Part shown: in pieces, positions 1 through 7,771 of the stretch | Position numbering within the stretch: position 1 is the first letter of the stretch | Layout of the letters: every line of letters starts with the position of its first letter | Assembly (NCBI RefSeq): GCF_002929335.1 | Contig: NZ_PJIL01000014.1 | Span: forward strand, 1 to 64,000 | Direction: 5' to 3' | DNA length: 64,000 nt | Source of the DNA: Arthrobacter sp. Y81 | GTDB taxonomy: Bacteria > Actinomycetota > Actinomycetes > Actinomycetales > Micrococcaceae | Notes under the pieces: model-generated | What the model was told of the DNA's origin: nothing | What the model saw: only the letters and a program-made list of their open reading frames with translations | The model's database searches: none | Translations under genes and position numbers: made by a program

Positions 1-126
1 ATCGCCCAGGAAGCCCTCGCCACCGGCAAAGGGGTCGCCGAACTCGTCCTCGAACACGGCCTCCTCACCGCCGAACAACTCCAGGAACTCCTCAGCCCCC
101 AACGCCTGGCCAACCTGAGCAAGTAA
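1..126 (+). CDS. aspA: Aspartate ammonia-lyase, C-terminal fragment (5' end outside window)
   Basis: The last 41 codons of a gene that begins before the window, ending at TAA. The reading (IAQEALATGKGVAELVLEHG, then LLTAEQLQELLSPQRL) matches the conserved C-terminal cap of the aspartase/fumarase family, where an LLT..QL..LLSP segment closes the protein. The family converts aspartate to fumarate and ammonia. Aspartase is preferred over class II fumarase because the next gene is an asparagine/aspartate-type permease, a common pairing. The active-site loop is not in the window, so the choice of enzyme is an inference. Confidence 0.72.
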   Translation: MAQEALATGKGVAELVLEHGLLTAEQLQELLSPQRLANLSK

Positions 127-184
127 AAGCACCACCACCGAAGCACCTCCGGCTCCTCCCCAACAGGAAACCAAAGGACAACCA

Positions 185-1735
185 ATGACACAGCCACAGC
201 AGGACACTGCCCAAAAACAGGCAGTCACTGACCACACCATTCCGGCGCACGCGCACGCTTCCGAAGCCACGCTCCACCGCGAGGATGAGGGTTACCACAA
301 GGGACTCAAGCCGCGGCAGGTCCAGATGATCGCCATCGGCGGCGCGATCGGCACCGGGCTCTTTATGGGTGCCGGCGGCCGGCTTGCCACCGCCGGGCCT
401 GCCCTCATCATCAGCTACGCGGTGTGCGGCTTCTTTGCCTTCATGATCCTGCGCGCCCTCGGCGAACTGGTGATGCACCGCCCCTCGTCAGGATCGTTCG
501 TTTCCTACGCCCGGGAGTTCTTCGGCGAGAAGGCAGCCTTCGTCACCGGCTGGCTGTACTGGCTGAACTGGGCGATGACCGCAATCGTGGACATCACCGC
601 CGTCGCTCTTTACATGAACTTCTTCAAGAAATACTGGGCTCCCATCGCGGATGTTCCCCAGTGGGTGTGGGCGCTGACGGCCCTGATCCTGGTGCTCGGC
701 CTGAACCTGATCTCCGTCAAGGTCTTCGGCGAACTCGAGTTCTGGTTCGCGCTCATCAAGGTGGTGGCGCTGGTGACCTTCCTCGTGGTGGGGATCTACT
801 TCGTCATCTTCGGCACACCCGTGGACGGCCAGCAGGTGGGCTTCAGCCTGATCGCGGACAACGGAGGCATGTTCCCCAACGGTCTCCTGCCCGCCATCGT
901 CGTGATGCAGGGCGTCGTGTTCGCCTACGCTTCCATCGAGCTGATCGGCACCGCCGCCGGTGAAACCGAGAACCCGGAAAAGATCATGCCCAAGGCCATC
1001 AACACGGTGATCTTCCGTATCGCGGTGTTCTACGTGGGCTCCCTGGTGCTGCTGTCCCTGCTGTTGCCGTACACCTCGTACAAAGCCGGCGAAAGCCCGT
1101 TCGTCACGTTCTTCGGCTCCATCGGCGTGGAAGGCGTGGACGCGATCATGAACCTGGTGGTCCTCACCGCGGCACTGTCCTCGCTGAACGCCGGCCTGTA
1201 CTCCACCGGCCGCATCATGCGGTCCATGTCCGTCACCGGGTCCGCCCCCAAGTTCGCAGCCCGCATGAACAAGGCCGGCGTCCCCTACGGCGGCATCGCA
1301 CTGACTGCTGCCGTGGCCGTCCTCGGCGTGGTGCTCAACGCCCTCGTTCCCGCCGAAGCCTTCGAGATCGTCCTCAACGTCGCCTCCCTGGGCATCATCA
1401 GCACCTGGGCCGTGATTGTGATGTGCCAGATGCAGCTGGCTCGGCTGGCCAAGCGCGGCGAGCTGCTCCGCCCGGCGTTCCGGATGCCCGGCGCGCCTGT
1501 GACCGGCTGGATCACGCTGGCCTTCCTGCTGGCAGTGCTGGTTCTGATGGCCTTCGACTCCCCCGTAGGCACCTGGACCATCGCCTCGCTACTTGTCATC
1601 ATCCCCCTGATGATGCTGGGCTGGCGCCTCTGCCGGGACCGCGTCCTGGAGCTCGCCGCGGTCCGCGACGGCTTCACCGGCCCCTACCCGCTTGTCGCCA
1701 ACCGGCCCGGCCCGGGCTCGCGGGACAGCGAATAG
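185..1735 (+). CDS. ansP: Amino-acid permease, APC family, L-asparagine type
   Basis: A 516-residue inner-membrane transporter with about 12 predicted helices. The first helix carries the APC substrate-binding signature IGGAIGTGLFMGAGG at about residues 55-70, after a soluble N-terminal tail of about 40 residues. The segment AYASIELIGTAAGETENPEK, at about 245-265, is typical of the AAT/AnsP/GabP subfamily. Start ATG has AAGGA six bases upstream. It follows aspA by 58 bases on the same strand and probably belongs to an asparagine/aspartate uptake and breakdown operon. A D-serine/alanine/glycine permease (CycA) is the main alternative; the exact substrate cannot be read from sequence. Confidence 0.82.
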   Translation: MTQPQQDTAQKQAVTDHTIPAHAHASEATLHREDEGYHKGLKPRQVQMIAIGGAIGTGLFMGAGGRLATAGPALIISYAVCGFFAFMILRALGELVMHRPSSGSFVSYAREFFGEKAAFVTGWLYWLNWAMTAIVDITAVALYMNFFKKYWAPIADVPQWVWALTALILVLGLNLISVKVFGELEFWFALIKVVALVTFLVVGIYFVIFGTPVDGQQVGFSLIADNGGMFPNGLLPAIVVMQGVVFAYASIELIGTAAGETENPEKIMPKAINTVIFRIAVFYVGSLVLLSLLLPYTSYKAGESPFVTFFGSIGVEGVDAIMNLVVLTAALSSLNAGLYSTGRIMRSMSVTGSAPKFAARMNKAGVPYGGIALTAAVAVLGVVLNALVPAEAFEIVLNVASLGIISTWAVIVMCQMQLARLAKRGELLRPAFRMPGAPVTGWITLAFLLAVLVLMAFDSPVGTWTIASLLVIIPLMMLGWRLCRDRVLELAAVRDGFTGPYPLVANRPGPGSRDSE

Positions 1736-1764
1736 CCAGCGCGGCGAATAGACCCTTCCTTTAG

Positions 1765-1826
1765 CGCGAACGGACACTTGCGGCCCTGAAATCTTCGGAT
1801 CGAAGGGCAGCAAGTGTCCGTTCGCG
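1765..1826. repeat. Inverted repeat with 17-bp arms; copy of a dispersed motif
   Basis: CGCGAACGGACACTTGC at 1765-1781 is perfectly complementary to 1810-1826, with a 28-base loop that itself pairs partly (GCCCT near its ends). One arm occurs again at 4294-4310. It lies after the permease gene and could act as a terminator, but no T-tract follows. Confidence 0.6.
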
Positions 1827-1936
1827 TTTGCGGCGGGGCCTGTGCTGCCAGCCCTAAATCGGTAGCATGTAGCCATCGCGGACGCTTGCACCATCAGCGC
1901 GGCCCTGGAGTGCCGGGGCCGGGGAAGAGGTAGCTC

Positions 1937-2884
1937 ATGTCAGGATCCAAACTTGCCGTGGTGGGAGCCGGGAGCGTGGGCACCTCGCTGGCCTACGCGG
2001 CCCTGATCCGGGGTTCGGCCAGCAACATCGCCTTGTTCGATGTCAACGCCCTCAAAGCGGAGGCAGAGGTCCTGGACCTTGCCCACGGCACTCAGTTCGC
2101 CGCGGTGGCCGCCACGGTCACCGGCGGCGGCGACATCGCCGTAACGGAAAGCGCCGACGTGGTGGTGATCACAGCCGGGGCGAAGCAGGCCCCGGGCCAA
2201 ACGCGCCTGGATCTTGCCGGCACGAACGTCCGCATCCTCGAACAGCTCATGCCGCAACTGCTTCAGCGTGCCCCGGACGCCGTCTATGTCCTGGTCACCA
2301 ACCCCTGCGACGTGCTCACTGTTGCAGCGCAAAAGATCTCCGGGCTGCCGCCGGAACGCGTCTTTTCCTCCGGCACCGTGCTGGATACGTCGCGGCTGCG
2401 GTGGCTGCTGGCCCGCCGCGCCGGCGTCTCCGTGGCCAGCGTCCATGCCAGCATGGTGGGTGAGCACGGCGACACGGAGTTTCCGGTGTGGTCCGGTGCC
2501 ACCATCGGCCCCGTCCCCATCCGTGACTGGAAAGACCACGGCGAACGCATCTTCACCCCGGAGTACCTCGCCGAGACGGCCCGCGAGGTGACGCAGGCGG
2601 CCTACAAAGTCATCGCCGGCAAGGGAGCAACCAACTACGCGATCGGCCTTTCCGGCGCGCGGATCGTAGAAGCCCTGCTCCGGGACGAGAACGCCGTGCT
2701 GCCAGTGTCCACCGTGCTGGACGGCCCCTACGGGATCTCCGGGGTGGCGTTGTCCCTTCCCAGTATTGTGGGTCGCGGCGGCGTGCACCGCGTGCTGCAT
2801 ACGCCCATGGACGACGGCGAACTGGCGGCCCTGCAGTATTCGGCCGCTACCCTGCGGAACACGATGGGGACGTTGGGAATCTAA
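1937..2884 (+). CDS. ldh: L-lactate dehydrogenase
   Basis: A 315-residue NAD-dependent LDH/MDH-family enzyme that interconverts lactate and pyruvate in the cytoplasm. Visible features are the Rossmann motif GAGSVG (about residues 11-16), the mobile-loop segment KQAPGQTR with glutamine at the specificity position (malate dehydrogenases carry arginine there), the NPCD motif, and the catalytic-histidine segment GEHGDTEFPVWS. Length is normal. The start ATG has GAGG seven bases upstream. It stands alone between an inverted repeat and the DUF6153 gene. Confidence 0.9.
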   Translation: MSGSKLAVVGAGSVGTSLAYAALIRGSASNIALFDVNALKAEAEVLDLAHGTQFAAVAATVTGGGDIAVTESADVVVITAGAKQAPGQTRLDLAGTNVRILEQLMPQLLQRAPDAVYVLVTNPCDVLTVAAQKISGLPPERVFSSGTVLDTSRLRWLLARRAGVSVASVHASMVGEHGDTEFPVWSGATIGPVPIRDWKDHGERIFTPEYLAETAREVTQAAYKVIAGKGATNYAIGLSGARIVEALLRDENAVLPVSTVLDGPYGISGVALSLPSIVGRGGVHRVLHTPMDDGELAALQYSAATLRNTMGTLGI

Positions 2885-3009
2885 GCTGTCAGCAAACGAA
2901 ACTTCAGTGGCATCCCCTTCGTTGAACCTGAGGCGGGCATGCGGCACAAGCCGGTAGCCTTGACCTGACCGTTGACTGAGTGATTCTGGCTGAGGGGAAG
3001 GAGGACGCC

Positions 3010-3519
3010 GTGGCCACATCCGTGACAGGCACTGCCGCCGCTCTCCTTCGCCGTGCGTCGCTGTTCGCCACCCTGCTGGCCATCGTGGCCGGGCTCCTCG
3101 GCATGCACGTCCTCGCCGGATCGCACGGCGTTCACGGTACGGCTGTTGCTGCCCCCGCCGCACCCAGTTCCGTCGGGGACGAGCAGACGACGACGTCCAC
3201 CCGCCACGGCGGCCATGTCAGCCGCGGCGCTCCCGGCAGCCCGGCGGCTGCACCTGCCGAGACTGCCACCGCCCCGGCGGCCGGAAGCACTGCCCAGCTG
3301 CCGCCGTCGTGCTCCTGCCGGGGCAGCTGTGGCGAAATTTCTGCGGCACATGCGACCTGTGTCCCGGCCCCCGGCGGCTCGTCCCTGGCCGCACCGCCAC
3401 CGGGAACCGCCCCGGTCGCCGCACCGGACCCGGGCGCCAGCCGGCTCCAGGCTGTCGCCGCGTACGCCTATGTGCCCGGCAGTCCTTCGCCGGGCGAACT
3501 GTCCATCAGCCGCACATAA
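3010..3519 (+). CDS. DUF6153-like exported/membrane protein
   Basis: A 169-residue protein of unknown function. One hydrophobic segment near the N-terminus (about residues 12-40, LFATLLAIVAGLLGMHVLAG) is followed by a long Ala/Pro/Ser/Thr-rich region containing a Cys cluster (CSCRGSCGE) and a His-containing stretch, suggesting an anchored extracytoplasmic domain. GTG 3010 was chosen because AAGGAGG lies five bases before it; an upstream GTG at 2980 has no ribosome site. The next gene is a DUF305 lipoprotein, and such pairs are often seen together in actinobacteria, sometimes near copper genes. A metal-related role is only a guess. Confidence 0.6.
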   Translation: MATSVTGTAAALLRRASLFATLLAIVAGLLGMHVLAGSHGVHGTAVAAPAAPSSVGDEQTTTSTRHGGHVSRGAPGSPAAAPAETATAPAAGSTAQLPPSCSCRGSCGEISAAHATCVPAPGGSSLAAPPPGTAPVAAPDPGASRLQAVAAYAYVPGSPSPGELSISRT

Positions 3520-3642
3520 AACCGGGCCCGCGCCGTGCAGATTCCGGCGCCCACCATGCCCCTGGACGCGTGCTGCCCGTGTGGCAGTGATGCGCGTCCG
3601 CCGATACCGGCACCCCCGCCGGATTCACGAAGGACCCATTCC

Positions 3643-4272
3643 ATGAAGAAGAACCTGACCCTATCCGCCGCCGCCCTTGCCGCCGTCATCGCACTGGCGG
3701 GCTGCGCCACGGATTCGACCACCACCGCCGGCAACCCCAGCACGGGAAGCGGCTCCAGCATGGACCACGGCGCCATGGGCTCCAGCTCGGCGCCGGCGGA
3801 TAGCGCTGCTGCCATGGGCCACAACGCCGCCGACACCATGTTTGCGCAGTCGATGATCCCGCACCATGCACAGGCCGTGGAAATGAGCGAACTGATGCTC
3901 AAGAAGCAGGGCGCCGATCCGGACGTGACGGAGCTGGCCACCAGGATCAAGGCCGCCCAAGCACCGGAAATCGAACAGATGACCGGCTGGCTCAACGGCT
4001 GGAACGAATCCACCCAGGTGGCCGATGGCCACAGCATGTCCGGCATGATGGGCGCGGACGACCTCCAGGCACTCGGGGCTGCCCAGGGCAAGGAGGCGGA
4101 CAAGCTATTCCTCACGCAGATGATCGCCCATCACAAGGGCGCCGTGGACATGGCCAAAGCGGAGATCGCCGACGGCGGGAACAGCGATGCGATCAAACTC
4201 AGCGAGAAGATCATCGCCGCCCAGGAGGCCGAAATAAAGGAGATGGAGAACCTGCTGGCCGCGGCTCAGTAG
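3643..4272 (+). CDS. DUF305 lipoprotein
   Basis: A 209-residue lipoprotein. The signal peptide MKKNLTLSAAALAAVIALAG runs into a lipobox with Cys at about residue 21. The mature part has the two His-rich DUF305 repeats: MFAQSMIPHHAQAVEMSELM near 65-85 and LFLTQMIAHHKGAVDMAKAE near 155-175. These four-helix ferritin-like proteins have been tied to copper binding in some bacteria (CopM). A Met/His-rich linker (MDHGAMG) fits metal binding. Start ATG 3643 gives a proper signal peptide and has AAGGA upstream. It follows the DUF6153 gene by 123 bases. Confidence 0.85.
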   Translation: MKKNLTLSAAALAAVIALAGCATDSTTTAGNPSTGSGSSMDHGAMGSSSAPADSAAAMGHNAADTMFAQSMIPHHAQAVEMSELMLKKQGADPDVTELATRIKAAQAPEIEQMTGWLNGWNESTQVADGHSMSGMMGADDLQALGAAQGKEADKLFLTQMIAHHKGAVDMAKAEIADGGNSDAIKLSEKIIAAQEAEIKEMENLLAAAQ

Positions 4273-4293
4273 CAGGGCTTCCGTAGCCGGGCC

Positions 4294-4310
4294 GCAAGTG
4301 TCCGTTCGCG
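4294..4310. repeat. Second copy of the dispersed 17-bp motif
   Basis: GCAAGTGTCCGTTCGCG, identical to the right arm of the inverted repeat at 1810-1826. Only a single arm is present here, just after the DUF305 gene. Confidence 0.6.
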
Positions 4311-4334
4311 CTTAAGTTGCGGCGGCTAGGGTGA

Positions 4335-4356
4335 GCCGGCGTAATGCAACGCCGGC
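4335..4356. other. Short hairpin upstream of the GNAT-AAA gene
   Basis: GCCGGCGT at 4335-4342 pairs perfectly with ACGCCGGC at 4349-4356 across a six-base loop. A possible -10 (TATGCT, 4384-4389) follows. It may be an operator or a weak terminator of the DUF305 gene; function unknown. Confidence 0.35.
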
Positions 4357-4442
4357 GCAACCCCCGGCGGGGGTCGGTTCGCATATGCTCAGCAGAGAAG
4401 TTCACGCTGGCTCAACGACGAACCACCACAGGAGTAACGCTC

Positions 4443-5759
4443 ATGACCACCTGGCGGATCAGGGATTTCCATTCGGCCGATCTTGACGGCATCCTGCACC
4501 TCTGGGAATCGCTGAAGGCCAGCAACGTGGAGCCCGTCTACGCGCTCTCCGAAGTCCTGGCCTCCTGCGAGAAGGACCACGCCGTCGTGGCGGTGCAGGG
4601 TGATCAGGTGGTGGGTGCCGCCGTCGGACGTGCCGCGCACGACCAGGGCTGGATCGTTTTCCTGGCCACACTCCCCGAATTCCGCGGCCGCGGGATCGGC
4701 ACCTCGCTGCTGGCCGCCGTCGAAAACAGGATGGCCCCGCACGGGCTGAACAAACTTTCGGCGCTTATGCCGGAGTCCGAAACCCGGGTGGAGGCGTTCC
4801 TCAGCCGCGGCTTCGTGCTCAAGAAAAACCTGCGGTACTTCGAGCGGACCATCCCGGTGCAGCGCCAGGAACTCGAACCCCTGGGCCTCCTCGGCGGCCG
4901 CATCCTGGCCCGCGACCTCTGGGAGAACGTTGCCGGCATGCGGAACGAGAAGGAACTGCTGGAACGCCGGCTGGTGCTCCCCCTGGCGGAAGCAGACCTC
5001 GCGGACGAATTCGGCGTAGTGCCGCCGCGCGCCGTCGTGCTCTTTGGCCCTCCCGGCACCGGAAAAACCACGTTTGCGAAGGCGATCGCGTCCCGCCTGG
5101 AATGGCCGTTCGTGGAAGTATTCCCCTCCAGACTCGCCGCCGATCCAAAGGGCCTGGCCGGCGCGCTCCGTGAGACGTTCCTGGAGATCGCCGAGCTGGA
5201 ACATGCCGTGGTGTTCATAGACGAGGTGGAGGAGATCGCGTCCCAGCGGTCCGGCGAACCGCCGTCGCCGCTGCAGGGCGTCACCAACGAGCTCCTCAAA
5301 ATCATCCCGGCCTTCCGCGAACAGCCCGGCCGCCTGCTGGTGTGCGCCACCAACTTCATCCGCGCGCTGGACACCGCCTTCCTGCGGCACGGCCGGTTTG
5401 ACTACGTGATCCCGATCGGCCTCCCGGACTCCGAAGCCCGCCGCGCCATGTGGGAACGCTTCATCCCTGCCACCGTGGTGGACGACGTGGACGTTGAGCT
5501 GCTGGTGGACCGCACCGAGGGCTTCTCCCCTGCGGACATTGAGTACGCCGCCCGGAGCGCCTCCCAGCGTGCGCTGGAAAAGGCGGTGTACGACGACGGC
5601 GGGCTGGCTTCCGGCGGCGACGTCTCCATCCGCGAAGCAGTCCGGAAGGGACCCGCCACGCAGGACTACCTCGATGCGATCGCTGACACGCGCACGACAG
5701 TGAGCAAAGAGGTCCACGAGCTGTTCCTGGAGGACATCGACGCACTGGGCCGGGTGTAG
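4443..5759 (+). CDS. GNAT acetyltransferase fused to an AAA+ ATPase
   Basis: A 438-residue two-domain protein. Residues 1-140 are a GNAT domain with the acetyl-CoA loop RGRGIG at 81-86 and the usual C-terminal strand FLSRGFV. Residues about 165-420 are an AAA+ domain with Walker A GPPGTGKT at 202-209, Walker B VVFIDEVE at 256-263, a sensor-1-like segment CATNF, and the arginine-rich segment LRHGRFD. The ATPase resembles the substrate-processing AAA group (FtsH/CDC48-like). ATG 4443 has CAGGAG at the right distance. Such bifunctional proteins are recorded in Arthrobacter relatives, but no partner or substrate is known. It may couple ATP-driven remodelling to acetylation; that is inference. Confidence 0.8.
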   Translation: MTTWRIRDFHSADLDGILHLWESLKASNVEPVYALSEVLASCEKDHAVVAVQGDQVVGAAVGRAAHDQGWIVFLATLPEFRGRGIGTSLLAAVENRMAPHGLNKLSALMPESETRVEAFLSRGFVLKKNLRYFERTIPVQRQELEPLGLLGGRILARDLWENVAGMRNEKELLERRLVLPLAEADLADEFGVVPPRAVVLFGPPGTGKTTFAKAIASRLEWPFVEVFPSRLAADPKGLAGALRETFLEIAELEHAVVFIDEVEEIASQRSGEPPSPLQGVTNELLKIIPAFREQPGRLLVCATNFIRALDTAFLRHGRFDYVIPIGLPDSEARRAMWERFIPATVVDDVDVELLVDRTEGFSPADIEYAARSASQRALEKAVYDDGGLASGGDVSIREAVRKGPATQDYLDAIADTRTTVSKEVHELFLEDIDALGRV

Positions 5760-5776
5760 CCCCTGATGCTCGTCCG

Positions 5777-6421
5777 ATGATCCTGTTCCTGACTGTTCTC
5801 AGCGGCATCGCCTGGACGGTGGTGTACGTTGACGCAGTCCGGATCGGTTTCAGGGACCGGTGCTATGCGATCCCCGCCGCAGCCCTGGCGCTGAACTTCG
5901 CCTGGGAGGCCATCTATGCGTCTCATTCGGTCACCACCGGGCTGTCCGTCCAGGGCGTCATCAACATCGTGTGGGCGCTGGCGGACGTCGTCATCCTGTA
6001 CACGTTCTTCAGGTTCGGCCGGGCCGAGCTCCCTTTCTGGGTGACCCGGAAGCTCTTCCTTGGCTGGGCGGTCCTCCTGGGCGTCACCGCCTTCACTGTG
6101 CAGCTGTTATTCGTTGCTGAGTTCGGCTGGGAGGCCGCGCCGCGCTACTCGGCCTTCCTGCAGAACCTGCTGATGTCCGGGCTGTTCATCGCCATGTTCG
6201 TTGCCCGCGGCGGCGCCCGGGGCCAGTCCCTGCTGATCGCCGTCGCCAAATGGATCGGAACCCTGGCTCCCACCATCGTTTTCGGCTGGTTCGGCAACTC
6301 GCCGCTGATCCTGGGCGTCGGCGCCCTCTGCAGCATTTTCGACCTCGTGTATATCGGTTTGATGCTGCGGGCGCGGCCGGGGCGCGCTGGAGCGGGCGCG
6401 GCTCACGGCGGTACTCTTTGA
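5777..6421 (+). CDS. Seven-helix membrane protein resembling Pyr4/PaxB-type terpene cyclases
   Basis: A 214-residue, almost wholly hydrophobic protein with seven predicted helices (about 1-22, 30-48, 58-80, 92-115, 122-143, 150-172, 176-197). This size and topology match the transmembrane terpene cyclases Pyr4 and PaxB and bacterial relatives such as DmtA. Two motifs also fit: LNFAWEAIY in helix 2 (acidic residue E44) and SIFDLVYIGL in helix 7 (D189), where Pyr4 has its essential Glu and Asp. No prenyltransferase or epoxidase lies nearby. It is 17 bases after the GNAT-AAA gene and four bases before ltrA. The family assignment is from memory of motifs; a generic unknown membrane protein remains possible. 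Confidence 0.45.
   Translation: MILFLTVLSGIAWTVVYVDAVRIGFRDRCYAIPAAALALNFAWEAIYASHSVTTGLSVQGVINIVWALADVVILYTFFRFGRAELPFWVTRKLFLGWAVLLGVTAFTVQLLFVAEFGWEAAPRYSAFLQNLLMSGLFIAMFVARGGARGQSLLIAVAKWIGTLAPTIVFGWFGNSPLILGVGALCSIFDLVYIGLMLRARPGRAGAGAAHGGTL
6412..6417 (+). promoter_or_regulatory. Predicted -10 box for a leaderless ltrA transcript
   Basis: TACTCT ends seven bases before ATG 6425 and there is no ribosome site, so transcription probably starts at or next to the A of ATG. The box lies inside the last codons of the upstream gene. Confidence 0.45.
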
Positions 6422-6424
6422 GCC

Positions 6425-7690
6425 ATGTCCAACAATCCCCTTCGGCATGCCGTGGCCCGTATGGGCGGCCGTGACCCACATGAGCAGCACCGTGCCGCCA
6501 CACCGCTGGAACTGTTCTTCGACCTGACGTTTGTCATTGCGTTCGGAGTGGCCGGAAGCCAGTTCGCCCACGAGATAGCCGAAGCCCACTTTGGTGCCGG
6601 GCTGCTGGGCTTCTCCTTCGCGATGTTCGCCGTGATCTGGGCCTGGATCAACTTCACCTGGTTTGCCAGCGCCTACGACACCGACGACTGGGTCTTCCGC
6701 GTGGTCACCATGGTCCAGCTTCTCGGCGTACTGATCCTGGCCATGGGAATTGAGCCGATGTTCCACTCTCTGGTGGAGGGCGACCATGTGGACAATGCCG
6801 TGATGGTGGGCGGCTACGTGATCATGCGCTTGGCCCTGGTGTTCCAGTGGCTGCGCGCGGCACGGCAGGATCCTGCACGCCGGCAGACCTGCCGGCGCTA
6901 CGCCACGTACCTTGGCGTGGTGCAGCTCGGCTGGATCGCGGTGCTCATCATTGAGGCGGACATCCTGACCACGTTCCTCGTTGCTGCGCCCCTGTTCATC
7001 CTGGAAATGGCCACACCCTACGCCGCGGAGCGCGGCATGCGGACCCCGTGGCACGCGCACCATATCGCCGAGCGCTACGGGCTGCTCGCCATCATTGCCC
7101 TTGGCGAATGCCTGATCGGGGCGATCGAAACCCTCCGCGCCATTGTGGCCCACCATGGCTGGAGCGTCGATGCCGCGCTGGTGGGATTCGGCGGAACGGC
7201 CCTTGCATTCAGCATGTGGTGGATCTACTTCATCCTGCCCGCTGGCCCGGCCCTGCATCACCAGCGCCACCGCTCATTCTTCTTCGGCTACGGGCACATG
7301 CCCATCTTCGCTGCCATCGCCGCAACCGGCGCCGGACTGCACGTCGCGGCCTACTACATCGACCACGAGGCCCACATCAGCGCCGCCGTGGCCGTGGCCT
7401 GCATCGCGGTACCCGTGGCGCTGTTCAAACTTTCCCTGACCTGGCTCTTCAGCGTCATGATCTGCGTGGACCGCACCGTCATTGCCGTGGCAGCCGGCGT
7501 CGTGGTTGCGCTAGCGGGCAGCGTTGGACTTGCCGTCGCCGGGGTCTCGGTGCCCGTTTGCCTTCTGGTGATTGTGCTGGCGCTGGGCGTTTCGATTGTC
7601 ATCGACGAAAAGCGCGGCACCGACAAGATGATCGCAGCGCTGGAGCAGATGGAGCGGGAGGCCTCGACGGGCTCGACCAACAAGGGGTGA
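6425..7690 (+). CDS. ltrA: Low temperature requirement protein A (LtrA) family membrane protein
   Basis: A 421-residue polytopic membrane protein. The N-terminal signature TPLELFFDLTFVIAFGVAGS (about residues 24-43) is characteristic of the LtrA family, named after a Listeria gene needed for growth in the cold. About 11-12 hydrophobic segments follow, ending in a short charged tail. A second conserved segment, RYGLLAIIALGECLIGAIE (about 215-235), is also family-typical. Biochemical function of the family is not established. It starts four bases after the preceding gene but has its own predicted promoter. Confidence 0.85.
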   Translation: MSNNPLRHAVARMGGRDPHEQHRAATPLELFFDLTFVIAFGVAGSQFAHEIAEAHFGAGLLGFSFAMFAVIWAWINFTWFASAYDTDDWVFRVVTMVQLLGVLILAMGIEPMFHSLVEGDHVDNAVMVGGYVIMRLALVFQWLRAARQDPARRQTCRRYATYLGVVQLGWIAVLIIEADILTTFLVAAPLFILEMATPYAAERGMRTPWHAHHIAERYGLLAIIALGECLIGAIETLRAIVAHHGWSVDAALVGFGGTALAFSMWWIYFILPAGPALHHQRHRSFFFGYGHMPIFAAIAATGAGLHVAAYYIDHEAHISAAVAVACIAVPVALFKLSLTWLFSVMICVDRTVIAVAAGVVVALAGSVGLAVAGVSVPVCLLVIVLALGVSIVIDEKRGTDKMIAALEQMEREASTGSTNKG

Positions 7691-7771
7691 CCTTCGGCTC
7701 TGCAAAAGCGACACCGCGGGATGCCAAGGTGACTTTATGGCCCGAAACCCTCGACCCGGTTGTTGGTAGGC

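Noticed and set aside
1940..3163. A 407-codon open frame on the minus strand opposite ldh
   Set aside because: It is antisense to a well-supported gene and rich in Arg/Gly/His, as expected from high-GC shadow frames.
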